A stretch of 33,193 nt of DNA from Chara braunii. Taxonomy: Eukaryota; Streptophyta; Charophyceae; Charales; Characeae. The translations under genes were made by a program, and so were the position numbers. This document shows, piece after piece, positions 1 to 8,142 of this stretch. The first letter of the stretch is position 1. The number at the start of each line of letters is the position of its first letter. Under the pieces are notes generated by a model. It was not told the DNA's origin and ran no database searches. It was given only the letters and a program-made list of their open reading frames with translations. The stretch is from positions 1,452,307 through 1,485,499 of the forward strand of contig BFEA01000113.1 in the NCBI GenBank assembly GCA_003427395.1, given 5' to 3'.

Positions 1-74
1 AGGAAGACAAAGATGAAAAAACCCCTGACAAATACATACCTCGTTCAGTGATGGCGACATGAACCTTATTCATT

Positions 75-325
75 GACATTCCGCTCGACTGTCCTCGTCT
101 GTCCGCAGCTCCGTTCACCTCTCCACGCCCTACGTGATAGCACTCTCTCCCCGTCCTCTTCCCTTGTCCTCACCTCTCGGCGGCTACGACCATGGAATGA
201 TCGGCAGGTTTGCGAATCCAATATCCACGTACCGACTGACATTCGCCTCCACTGTCGTCGTCTGCAGCTCCGTTTACCTCTCCACGCCCAACATGACAGC
301 CCTCTCTCCCCGCTCCTGGTCTCCG
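75..325. repeat. Degenerate direct duplication, spacing about 163 bp
   Basis: The segment starting GACATTCCGCTCGACTGTC at 75 returns in diverged form at 238 (GACATTCGCCTCCACTGTC). Both copies continue through CAGCTCCGTT, ACCTCTCCACGCCC and CTCTCTCCCCG. All reading frames through it look like open frames in GC-rich DNA, with no recognisable protein. I read it as a decayed tandem repeat. Confidence 0.6.
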
Positions 326-479
326 CACACACATCAACCCACTGCCACAGAATAACTGCACGAAAGCCCGTGCACCCAACACAACCTCGCGCTCACTGCA
401 GCCTGCTCGGCTGACACCACCCCCAAGCTCACGCACACGACTGCCCGCTCCCGTGCACACACACGTCGAAGATGACGAC

Positions 480-800
480 CCACGCCAACCGACAACCCCG
501 CGCACGGTCGCAAACATGGGCCCCGCCCCGGTGAATTTCCCATACAGACGACGACCCATGCCAACCGGCACCCTCGCGCACCACCACCAGCCCGGTCGCA
601 AATACGGCCTCTGAACCCACGAATTTCCCGCACGAACCGGCACCCTTGTGGGCCACCACGATGTTCGTCGCCAATACGGCCCCGCGAACCGACTCGCAAA
701 TACGGCCCGCGACTTCCCCCCACCAACCGACACCCCCGCGCACCACCATGATGCCCATCGCAAATACGGCCCCCCCGAATCGACGCGCCCTCCTTGGTCC
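480..800. repeat. GC-rich degenerate tandem repeat with AATACGGCC core
   Basis: The core CGCAAATACGGCC or a close variant appears near 508, 597, 671, 693 and 759. It is interleaved with CGCACCACCA and GAACCGGCACCC words. Spacing varies from about 20 to 90 bp. Long open frames here on both strands are a by-product of the composition; none resembles a known protein. Confidence 0.5.
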
Positions 801-1338
801 CCTGCAGCACCCCGCACGGAACTCCGTGCCCATTTTTTGCTGGGCCGAGTGGGAGCGTCACGTGCGGACCGCTTTTTCCTTTAAGGTATAAGAGAAGAGA
901 AGAGATAACAAACAACAATGAATGTGCCAGAACCAGTGTCAGATATCTCTCCCTTACTGCCAGCACTCAAAGAACCCTCCTTGCAGCCATGGCCTCACTC
1001 CTCACCTGGTAACTGCCCTAACTATGGTGGAACATCCATGTGCATCGCGGATGTCAAAGGACAATGCAAACTCGGTATGCCTCTCCCATCTATAGCTGCC
1101 ATAACCATGCTCTTGGATGAAGCTCCAACACAGTCTGTAGCCACACAGGGGCCCTTTTAGATGCAGCGCCAACCATTGAAGTGGAGATGAAGGTCCACCA
1201 TAGCCAAAGGTGAGTCTCCTTCCCACCTCCTTCCTCGTCCTACCTCTTATGCATCTCCATAGCCAGGCTTGAGGTCCATCACCCTCACCTCCATAGCCAT
1301 GGTCTATCTCTACCACCTCCCACTACTCCTCCATAGCC
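801..1338. other. Intergenic stretch without recognisable gene
   Basis: I see no supportable gene. A weak TATA-like GTATAAGAG near 885 is followed by a purine-rich run. CCATAGCC, the reverse complement of the GGCTATGG core found elsewhere in the window, occurs several times between about 1198 and 1338, twice as CCATAGCCATGG. Confidence 0.5.
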
Positions 1339-1653
1339 ATGGATGTATACACCATCACCCTCCAGCTCCACCTGCTCCAACTTCCCCCTCTAAGTGGAAC
1401 AAAGCACAATGCTCACTTGAAGAATGAACCGAAGAGAGCTCTACTACTCTTGGCACCGAATGATGTACTCTCATTCTACCAGTTTGACTCCTGGCCGAAT
1501 TTCACTGTAGCTCGGCCTCCCTTGGTGCCCTGGATCTACTCGAAGTTCCTGCCTTTTGGCAAGAACATTATTGCAGCCTGCAACTACCCCGCAAGGCCTG
1601 ATTCTACCCTAGTACCTGTCTATGTACGGTGCTGTTTTCTTTTCTTTCGATGA
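1339..1653 (+). CDS. Unidentified 104-aa open frame, possible exon or chance ORF
   Basis: I do not recognise this frame. The translation starts MDVYTITLQLHLLQLPP and contains VLSFYQFDSWPNF and KNIIAACNYPA, which read more like ordinary protein than the low-complexity frames around it. A pyrimidine-rich stretch ending CCCCCTCTAAG just inside could be a 3' splice site. There are no domains, signal peptide or neighbours to support a role, and it ends close to an LTR copy beginning at 1661. It may be an exon remnant or a chance frame. Confidence 0.15.
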   Translation: MDVYTITLQLHLLQLPPLSGTKHNAHLKNEPKRALLLLAPNDVLSFYQFDSWPNFTVARPPLVPWIYSKFLPFGKNIIAACNYPARPDSTLVPVYVRCCFLFFR

Positions 1654-1660
1654 TTGTTTT

Positions 1661-1970
1661 TGAAATGAGCCAAGTACTCGTCAAGTTCCATCTCACATAC
1701 ATCAATGGACATTCGCATGAGAGTTCACATGTGAGAAGCCAACCCGAGATACAATCAACGCACGAAGATGTCGTCTCCAATATACAAGAAGCGTTTGTCT
1801 CCAGCGGCTATGGCGCTTACACGCACACAACGGATCTCAACTAGATAGCGATTATGGCTTCTCTCTCTCTCTCCCCCTCTCTCTTAGTTTGCTTCTCTCT
1901 CTGACTTGCCTCGCTCTGCCTCACTCTCTCTATCTCTGGATCGTCACCTTGGATACACCCACTCAGGTAA
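1661..1970 (-). repeat. Family-C LTR, partial copy
   Basis: This segment (starting TGAAATGAGCCAAGTACTCG) is a clear copy of the LTR at 22551-23065. Shared words include AACCCGAGATACAATCAAC, CAAGAAGCGTTTGTCTCCAG and ACACCCACTCAGGTAAG. In transcriptional sense the LTR lies on the minus strand, so its 3' end is at 1661. No primer-binding site follows that end, so it is a 3' or solo LTR, or a truncated copy. Similarity fades after the GTAAGC near 1970, where this copy continues into different sequence containing a GGCGGCTATGGCCGCC hairpin. CT-rich tracts have expanded at 1860-1930. Confidence 0.75.
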
Positions 1971-2524
1971 GCTTACACCTTGGCGGCTATGGCCGCCCTC
2001 CTACTCTACCCCTAACCTTGCTACGGAGTAACTCGCAGGCGCCCTCTTCTTTTTCAGGCGCGCAGTGCCCAAGTTTCTATCTGTATGACAATCAACTGTT
2101 TATGTATTTTCATTTCAATTTTTTCTCGAGACTTCTTATCAATATGAGGTGATCGTAACACTGTATATAATGTGAGTGCTTTTGGTAATCTAAGAGCTCG
2201 TGTCTTTCTATGAATTTCAAAAGATTTGATAACGATTGCTATTTGTGCAGTCATTTGTTCCAGTGTGTTTTTGATCGAGAGCTTATTATATGACACGAAG
2301 TCTTACCTATCTACTTCTCCGAACACAATATCCTGAGTACCTATGATAGTAACCACATCTCCAAGCATTTGATGTTTCGACATAAAATCAAGCCCTTGTA
2401 AATGAGCAAAACCAGGTGTTCATTGAAGTCGTTCTTTGACTTTCGCGTGCTGCTTTCAGGCATGGCCTATCACTAGGCATACCGCACACGTGTAGCTCAC
2501 ACCCTTGGCCTGGGCCAGCTTGAG
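1971..2524. other. Non-coding stretch after the LTR copy
   Basis: No gene is visible. The first 90 bp look like a spliceosomal intron (GTAAGC near 1966, CTTCTTTTTCAG ending about 2058). The remainder is AT-richer unique-looking DNA without coding signature. Confidence 0.4.
1982..1997. repeat. Perfect TATG-loop hairpin, GGCGGC/GCCGCC stem
   Basis: GGCGGC-TATG-GCCGCC is a perfect 6-bp inverted repeat around a four-base loop. It is the archetype of a motif repeated in the window at 5306, 5341, 13067 and, less exactly, elsewhere. Confidence 0.6.
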
Positions 2525-2988
2525 ATGGTGTGGCAGAGTTGGAGCCTCCCTGCAATCGAGATCTGCCTTAACGCACAAGCAGCAGCAGCGGTTCCGCATC
2601 TCGCAACTGGACAAGTGATGAGCCGCTGCACTGTAGCAGCTGAATATAGGGCTTGGCTTGGCTTGGCTTGGCCTACTTCAGACCGGTACCGGTTGGATGC
2701 GGCCTGTCTGCTGCAAACATTTTGTCGGTACGGTACCTTCCAGACTTTCCTGGGACATGCTGCCGAATTGGAATTGGGACTGTCAGACTGGACTGGACTC
2801 TTCTGGACTTTTCTTGTCGGGTATCGGACGGACTTCTACCGACCTAGGACTTTTTGGTATCGACACCTTCCAGCCTACGATGCTTCAGCCTATGGACCCT
2901 ACGGCCTATCCTTCCAGGACAGCCTGAGACTAGGACACTTCGGGACTCTGGGACCAGGACTGGGGTGTGTGCAGCATGAATCCTTTCA
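2525..2988 (-). repeat. Probable 3' LTR of element A
   Basis: Element A's coding sequence ends near 3000 with the same GAGGTCCTCCGAGAA words that precede the 3' LTR of element B. The next terminus (minus strand) is TGAAAGGATTCATGC at 2988, close to element B's LTR start TGAAAGAGTTTC. The polypurine tract is weak (AGGAG). The segment holds repeated GACTGGACT and GGACTTTT words and a (GGCTT)n run at 2650-2672. The distal LTR end could not be placed. Confidence 0.45.
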
Positions 2989-2999
2989 CTCCTGTCGTC

Positions 3000-3287
3000 T
3001 TCGAGGTCCTCCGAGAAAAATTCCATCTTTATCTATTGTACACATTCATTCCTCTCCAGGCCCTCTCATAGAAGGAGACAATGTGAGGGGCGGTCTATAG
3101 CAGTTCTTGAGTGGGATGCCAGCGGTCTTCGCTGGGCTCCTGGTAGGCAAACCTGACGTGTGCGGAAAGTATCTTTGGCCACTATTCCATCTACATCATA
3201 ACCTCCGTCCATATCTGGTGGAATCATGGAACGTCGGGAGGGGAACTGGTCATCCGTAATGCAGGGAACGTGGAAAACTAGGTACAT
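3000..3287 (-). pseudogene. Element A pol, C-terminal (chromodomain-region) remnant
   Basis: The minus-strand frame contains YLVFHVPCITDDQFPSRRSM and IPPDMDGGYDVDGIV. These match in order the segment after the integrase in elements B (YPVFDALKLLPC, QFPSQRSMIPPDMDG) and C (YPVFHVSKLFPY). In plant chromoviruses this region holds the chromodomain, which binds modified histones and steers integration. The canonical aromatic cage cannot be confirmed here. The frame is not continuous with the upstream integrase fragment, because a stop or frame change intervenes between 3287 and 3399. The piece is non-functional. Confidence 0.7.
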
Positions 3288-3398
3288 GTGCAGGTGGGAT
3301 GGAATCTCAATAGTGGAGGATGGACGATCTGTTTCTCCTTTGACGTCTAAGGCTTTTTGCGAGACCTCTTCTTCCGGAATGAACTCCTTAGACTTAAC

Positions 3399-3608
3399 CT
3401 AGACCAAGTCACGTACTGCAAACTGCGATGGTCGTCGGTGCTTGTTAGCTTGTTCTACCATCTGGTGCTGGGTCTTAAGGATGTTTTGCTTGACCTGTTC
3501 TAGATCCTTGTCATATTGAATGGCAAATTCCCTTCTACCGGGTGACAATTTGATATGGATTGAAGCAGTCAATCGGACACCGGGGTTGCCAACCTCTGTG
3601 CAGTTCAT
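3399..3608 (-). pseudogene. Element A integrase C-terminal linker remnant
   Basis: The translation includes LSPGRREFAIQYDKDLEQ and QMVEQANKHRRPSQFAVRDL. This is the helical segment and GDLV-type stretch that links the integrase catalytic core to its DNA-binding C-terminus. Element B has the parallel RMIERTNKRRRPSQFRVGDL. The usual GDLVWV reads RDLV followed by a stop, so the glycine is lost and the frame ends early. It directly follows the duplicated region around the single N at 3702. Confidence 0.75.
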
Positions 3609-3796
3609 TAGGGGTGCGTGCAGTAGACAAGTGCACCAAGTTGTTATACGCAGACTGCACTTTGGGAAGATGTTTGTCCCAGTCGATTAGGGGTGCGTGC
3701 ANGTTTGTCCCAGTCGATTAGGGGTGCGTGCAGTAGACAAGTGCACCAAGTTGTTATACGCAGACTGCACTTTGGGAAGATGTTTGTCCCAGTCGA
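3608..3796. repeat. 110-bp duplication around a single-N assembly join
   Basis: Sequence from TTAGGGGTGCGTGCAGTAGA at 3608 recurs at 3718. The 30 bp at 3672-3701 and 3703-3732, immediately flanking the N at 3702, are identical. This pattern is typical of two contig ends that overlap but were joined with an N, so the duplication is probably artificial. Confidence 0.75.
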
Positions 3797-4340
3797 TCTG
3801 GCTGGGCCTAATGTACATGCGTAGCACTTGCTGGAGCAGCTTGTTCATCTGCTCAATCTGGCCGTTGGTCTCCGGGTGGCTACCGAAAGACATGGTCAAC
3901 TTCGACCCATACACTTTCATCAAGTATTGCCAGTGCTCGCCCGTGAATCTGCTATCTCTATCACTAACAATCGTTAATGGGTGTCCGTAATCCTTAACCC
4001 AATGTTGCTGGAGCAGCTTGTTCATCTGCTCAATCTGGCCGTTGGTCTCTGGGTGGCTACCGAAAGACATAGTCAACTTCGACCCATACACTCTCATCAA
4101 GTATTGCCAATGCTCGCCCGTGAATCTGCTATCTCTATCACTAACAATCGTTAATGGGTGTCCGTAATCCTTAACCCAATGATTCAAGAATTCTCTAATC
4201 ACTTGACCTTTCTCGTTTCTGCTTTTGGCTTTCGTGTCCATGAAGTCGATTGACACAAATTCACTGGGATTAGGCGGGACAGGTAGTGGCCTCAACAGTC
4301 CAAGGGGGGCTTGTGTGGAACTTTTGTTCCCATGACACAC
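3687..4340 (-). pseudogene. Element A integrase catalytic core with tandem duplication
   Basis: This is a retroviral-type DDE integrase, which inserts the element cDNA into chromosomes. Visible motifs are VSIDFMD (first Asp), IVSDRDSRFTGEHW (second Asp) and SHPETNGQIEQMNKLLQQ (Glu). A 59-residue block carrying the second Asp and the Glu occurs twice in tandem, matching a 177-bp DNA duplication. Between the first and second Asp the protein jumps from GQV to IREF; elements B and C have about 25 further residues there, so there is also an in-frame deletion. A stop precedes it at 4341-4343. The end near 3700 runs into the N-containing join. Catalytic residues are present but the fold cannot be normal. 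Confidence 0.85.
3828..4181. repeat. 177-bp in-frame tandem duplication inside integrase
   Basis: Unit 1 (3828-4004) and unit 2 (4005-4181) are each 177 bp and start TTGCTGGAGCAGCTTGTTCA. They differ at about four single bases (for example CTCCGG versus CTCTGG, CACTTTC versus CACTCTC). The length is exactly 59 codons, so the frame stays open. The differences argue against simple double counting of one read set, though a join of two element copies remains possible. Confidence 0.9.
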
Positions 4341-4580
4341 TTAACAGGCACTGCAATCGTGTTTCATGCCGACCGAGGTATAGGACCATAGGAGATTAGC
4401 GTAAGTCTTTCTCCAACCGAAATGGCCCTCTGTGTCGTGACATTCCCCCAAGATCAAGCTTTTGACAGTCTCGTAATTTGGAACGCAGAATCTGTCAAAC
4501 ATGTGTGATGTACCCGATTGAACTTCAATCCACAGTGAATTCACACGTTCCCATTCATGCATGCAATTGCAGAGTAGATT
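4341..4580 (-). pseudogene. Element A integrase zinc-binding (H2C2) domain remnant
   Basis: The C-terminal part of a 111-aa minus frame contains HDTEGHFGWRKTYANLLW and GMKHDCSAC. This is the HHCC zinc-binding N-terminal domain of gypsy integrase, which helps multimerise the enzyme on cDNA ends. The second CxxC is interrupted: between CSAC and VCHGNK there is an in-frame TAA at 4341-4343. Upstream of about 4580 the similarity to pol stops abruptly, and no RNase H or RT of element A is present, so the element is 5'-truncated or broken by rearrangement. Confidence 0.75.
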
Positions 4581-4959
4581 CGAAGGAGGCAAATCCACAC
4601 AAATCCAGAGGGGAGATATGCAGAGAATAGAAAAAACGAATTTCAATTCTCCAATCCCCCTTCCTCCTCCAATCAATCCGGAGTAATTTTCCCAAGAATT
4701 ACAACCGCGTTGTCAACAACCCCAAACAATCAAAAACAAATGTCCAACAAAGTATGCAGGAGTCTTCTTCTTCCTCCTCGTTATATCATACCCCTGGCTA
4801 TGGCTGTCGTAGCAGCAGTAACCCCACAGCTTTCACAACGTGCCAATCTGAACTTGCGGCCCAATGATAGCAGCGCCTGCATGGAAGTGCAGCGCTAGAG
4901 ACAATCGATCCAACACTTCGAAGAAGATGAAGTTCCCCGTCAGGAGGAACAATAGACAT
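4581..4959. other. Non-coding spacer between elements A and B
   Basis: No gene is recognised. It contains TTCTTCTTCCTCCTCG, a GGCTATGGCT motif at 4796 and nothing resembling a primer-binding site next to the element B LTR end at 4960. That absence supports calling the 4960 LTR a 3' LTR. Confidence 0.4.
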
Positions 4960-5305
4960 TGAAATCAGACTTGTCTTCGACTTCACTTCCAACATGCATA
5001 CATACAGGTGTCGATGGCAAAACAACTTGCTCAAAGTAGGATCAACAACAAGAGTGAGATGGCGTAGTGCGCCCACACAGAAAACCCAAAGATATGGTCT
5101 TCGGCCAGGGACTCGGCTCAAGTCAACTTGTCACATCTTGCGGCCTTTGCGTCTGAACGCCAGTCTGAAATTCTCACCTGCTCACTGTATCCACCACCAG
5201 ACACACTCACACTCACTCGCACACACGTACACACGCAGTAGGATCTGCCCTGGATGCCTACGCACATACACACACACGCACACTAACTACTGACTTCGTC
5301 ACACT

Positions 5306-5321
5306 GGCGGCTATGGCCGTC
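5306..5321. repeat. TATG-loop hairpin, GGCGGC/GCCGTC stem
   Basis: GGCGGC-TATG-GCCGTC is a 6-bp stem with one G-T wobble inside the element B 3' LTR. It is the same motif as at 1982 in a different repeat family. Confidence 0.5.
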
Positions 5322-5340
5322 GTCGTCTTCTTCCTCCCTA

Positions 5341-5354
5341 GCGGCTATGGCCGC
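5341..5354. repeat. TATG-loop hairpin, GCGGC/GCCGC stem
   Basis: GCGGC-TATG-GCCGC is a perfect 5-bp stem, 35 bp downstream of a near-identical hairpin in the same LTR. Confidence 0.55.
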
Positions 5355-5938
5355 AAGCCCTCTTCCACGTTCAGGCTTTTTGTTGATCATTGGCGAACCC
5401 AACACACAAGTCACTCGGGCAGCGCTTCCACGTAGTTCCCCAGATAATAAATGAATGACTTATCGCTGCCTCTTTATTTATACTGTTTCGTTTAATGGTC
5501 TGGGCCTGCCGATGTCCCAGACCCTCAAGATGTGGAGTCCCACTTTGGTACTTGCTGCTGGACTGGGACTGTCTATACCTGTGCCCCCTTGGGGCTGGAC
5601 TAGGACTCTTGACCTTTCGGAGATTGATGGACTGCCTCCTTGCACTTCGAAAGGTCAAGTTGACTCTTCGAGAACTGTCCTAACTATGGTTGACTGACCT
5701 TTCCAAGGACGTAGAGCTAACCCTACGGACTGGCCCTAAGACTGCTGATAGACAGGTCTATGGTTCAAGTCCACACGACCCAAGCTACATACGCATAACA
5801 TTTGTATACGTTTCTAGGGGCGGGTCGAGGGTTCGAAGCACACAGGGTCAACAGGCGTTTGTACAAGGGGTTAGGGCAGGTCTAGGGATCGAGTCTTGGC
5901 ATCTACGATTGTCGCGCGAACTGGGTGAAACTCTTTCA

Positions 5939-5951
5939 CGCCCGCCCTCCT
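5939..5951 (-). other. Element B polypurine tract
   Basis: On the minus strand AGGAGGGCGGGCG directly precedes the LTR terminus TGAAAGAG. In LTR retrotransposons such a tract primes plus-strand DNA synthesis. The position next to a TG terminus and after the pol stop fits this role; two pyrimidines interrupt it. Confidence 0.6.
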
Positions 5952-5976
5952 AAATTCGAGGTCCTCCGAGAACTCT

Positions 5977-6522
5977 TTACTCCAAGGCAGGACCTTTACC
6001 TGTTATTGCTCTCTTGTAAGCATGCACTCTGTCGGGAGCTGTTTTTAGAAGCTCGGTCCTTGTGAACCATCTGTCGTCCTCAGGTTCCTGGTAAGCAAAC
6101 CGGACTTTGTACTGCTTCTGGGGATGACCTCTACCTCCAGTCCGGAATACATCTTCTAGTATTCGATCTATGCCATAGGTGCCGTCCATATCAGGCGGAA
6201 TCATTGATCTTTGCGAAGGAAACTGTTGATTGGTGACACAAGGTAACAACTTCAATGCATCAAAGACCGGATATGTATGGAGCTGAGGTGGAATCTCTAT
6301 CGTATATGATGGTCCATCCTCTCCACCTTTGACTTCTAGGACAGGCCACGACCCTCTATACGCAGGCAAGAGCTTCTGCGAGATATTTTCTTGTGGTGCG
6401 AATTCCTTTGACTTGACCCAGACTAAGTCGCCTACTCTGAATTGCGATGGTCTGCGACGCTTATTCGTTCGTTCAATCATGCGATGCTGGGTTTTTCTAA
6501 GGTTTTCGATCACCTTCTGCAC
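5977..6522 (-). pseudogene. Element B pol C-terminus: integrase tail and chromodomain region
   Basis: This 181-residue minus frame is the best-kept copy of this domain in the window. Near residues 8-45 it has the helical linker RMIERTNKRRRPSQFRVGDL followed by VWVKSKEF. Around 65-80 is GGEDGPSYTIEIPPQL, then TYPVFDALKLLPC and QFPSQRSMIPPDMDG. At 140-165 comes YKVRFAYQEPEDDRWFT, which resembles the YLVKWKGYxxxxxTWE strand of chromodomains: YKVRF, then DDRWF in place of TWE. The frame ends at 5977, 38 bp before the LTR, consistent with the native end of pol. Its upstream joint to the integrase core is broken. Confidence 0.8.
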
Positions 6523-6598
6523 TTCCTTTTCGTGCCGCAGAGCTAACTCTCTTGTACCGGGCGGTAACCTCTGAATCTGGTCCCAATTAAGTCCTTTG

Positions 6599-7260
6599 AA
6601 CGGTCGACGTGGTCTAAAGGACTTATGCAGCTCGTTAGGAGTCTTGCAAGCTCGATGTACGTTGTTGTTGTAGGCAGTAGCTACTGCACTTGATCTGGTC
6701 TACTATACATTATGAGTAATTGTTGCAAGATCTTATTCATCTGTTCTGTGTGGTCGTTTGTCTCTGGATGACGATCGGACGACATCAACAATTTAACCCT
6801 AAACTTTCATGAGATCTTGCCAGTTCCGGCTGGTAAACCACTTGTCTCTATCGCTAACTATTTACAACGATATGCTATGCTCACTCAGGAATCAAAGAAC
6901 TTCTGTATGACTAATTTCGTTTTTGCCTCTGCGGGCAAGTGTACGAAAACGACATACTTACTAATCGGTCTATTACGACCATGACTTGACTTTTCCTATG
7001 CCTACTCCTAACCATTGTATCCATGAAATCAATGGAAACAGACTCTCCAGGTTCTGTTGGGATAGGCAAGGGTCTAAGAAGACCTAGAGGTGCTCTTGTT
7101 GTTGTCTTGTTGCGCTGACAAACTTTGCAGCCGGGGACGTACTCTATACAGTCGGGTTTCATGCCAGGCCATGTATATGACATCGATAGGTTGGCTAATG
7201 TCTTTTACCAGCCGAAGTGTCCTTCTGTATCATGGCATTCCCCTAGGACCAAGCTACGCA
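6599..7260 (-). pseudogene. Element B integrase (zinc domain and DDE core), multiply broken
   Basis: The frame ending at 6911 has the end of the zinc-binding domain (SYTWPGMKPDCIEYVPGCKV then CQRNK) and the start of the catalytic core (GESVSIDFMD, first Asp; VMVVIDRL). Lower coordinates in other frames encode VSDRDKWFTSRNWQDL (second Asp, about 6820-6860) and a HPETN (Glu, about 6765). Stops and frame changes separate these pieces, and the HHCC histidine part near 7190-7250 lies in yet another frame. The order and spacing match a gypsy integrase that once continued into the 5977-6522 frame. Confidence 0.8.
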
Positions 7261-7427
7261 CAGTCTATCAACGACATTGGTCTTGTCGAAGAGTATCGCC
7301 CGTTTGTGGTCTGAGAAACTGGCTCACTGTCAGGGGTTTCATTAACTCTCCTTAGGAGATCACTATAGATCGGGTCCTGAGCATATGCACCTTTAACTTT
7401 CTGTTGTAGATCTGCCCCTATGTCCAG

Positions 7428-7911
7428 CTAATGCACTATTGCCCCAAAGTAATCAGCTTTCCTACTTAGGGCATCGACTACCACGTTATGCTTACCTTTC
7501 ATGGGCTTGAGTTCAAAGTCAAATTGGTCTATTTTTGCTGCCCTCCTAGTCAACTTGGGCGTCATCTTGGCTTGCGTCTTCGACCATCTCATAGTCTCAT
7601 GATCTGCGTAGACTTGAATGCCTCCCAAGCAGGTAATGTCTCCAATGATCTAAAGCCTGCCTGAGAGCGTAGGGTTCTCTTTCATACATCGAGGCTGCTA
7701 CTTTTTTTGAAGGCAACATAGCTAACATGAACTCTACGGGTCTATAGCCATCGGCGTCATTCTGCTGTAACACAACGCCCATGCCATATTGTCTTGCATC
7801 TGTCGTGACGACGAAGACGAAGGGTAATGAGGGATCAGCTACCTTGGGACAAGATATTCTACCAAGGCCTTCTTTAACTTCTTTAAGGCCGAGGTGCAGT
7901 CTTTGTCCCAC
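7428..7911 (-). pseudogene. Element B RNase H domain, frameshifted
   Basis: RNase H removes the RNA template during reverse transcription. The frame from 7911 contains FVFVVTTDARQYGMGVVLQQ, where TDA carries a catalytic Asp. It then has YEREPYALRQALDHWRHYLL, with the conserved Glu in the E-x-x-A pattern. The frame then shifts near 7620, and the second frame carries YADHETMRWSKTQAKMTPKL and VVVDALSRKADYF, the usual Asp-His and DALSR end of the domain. The N-terminal joint to RT is interrupted by the TTAA-flanked insertion at 7934-8099. Confidence 0.85.
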
Positions 7912-7929
7912 TTCCAGATTGCTTCCTTC

Positions 7930-8103
7930 TTAAAGCACCAGTACACCACATATCGGCCCGCGAGTGTCAACCCGAAACCCGCACCACTTCGGAGGCCGCC
8001 AATTATTTTTTTCAACAGCGGGCCTGGCCGCACGACACCTCCAAGTTTTGTTAGTGGCGACAAAAAATTTTCGCAAGGCTGGGGCCGTGTACTAGTGGTT
8101 TAA
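7930..8103. mobile_element. 166-bp TTAA-flanked MITE-like insertion in element B pol
   Basis: TTAA at 7930-7933 and 8100-8103 flank a 166-bp segment (7934-8099). The segment's ends are imperfect inverted repeats: AGCACCAGTACAC and ACCACTAGTACAC, 11 of 13 matching. Pol similarity reads up to the right TTAA (RKFVRNFSTIAAPLRRLLK, from the codons just above 8103) and resumes after the left TTAA (KEAIWKW). Removing the segment plus one TTAA would leave a plausible join, as expected for a small non-autonomous DNA transposon with TTAA target preference, the piggyBac pattern. The superfamily is inferred from the target site only; the terminal bases are not canonical CCC. Confidence 0.65.
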
Positions 8104-8142
8104 GGAGTCTGCGAAGGGGAGCAGCGATAGTAGAGAAGTTTC

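Larger units (their letters stand above)
4960..5938 (-). repeat. Element B 3' LTR
   Basis: On the minus strand this runs from TGAAAGAGTTTCACCCAG (5938) to ...GTCTGATTTCA (4960), so it has TG...CA ends. A purine-rich tract abuts it at 5939-5951 and element B pol ends just beyond. About 330 bp at its low-coordinate end (roughly 4970-5295) match 13180-13526, including CAAAGTAGGATCAACAACAA, CTCAAGTCAACTTGTCACAT and an AC-rich tract. Two TATG-loop hairpins lie inside at 5306 and 5341. The length is about 979 bp. Confidence 0.75.

Noticed and set aside
170-966. Several overlapping open frames of 130-215 residues on both strands
   Set aside because: They lie in GC-rich tandemly repeated DNA, overlap each other in many frames, and are Gly/Arg- or Pro/Thr-rich without motifs.
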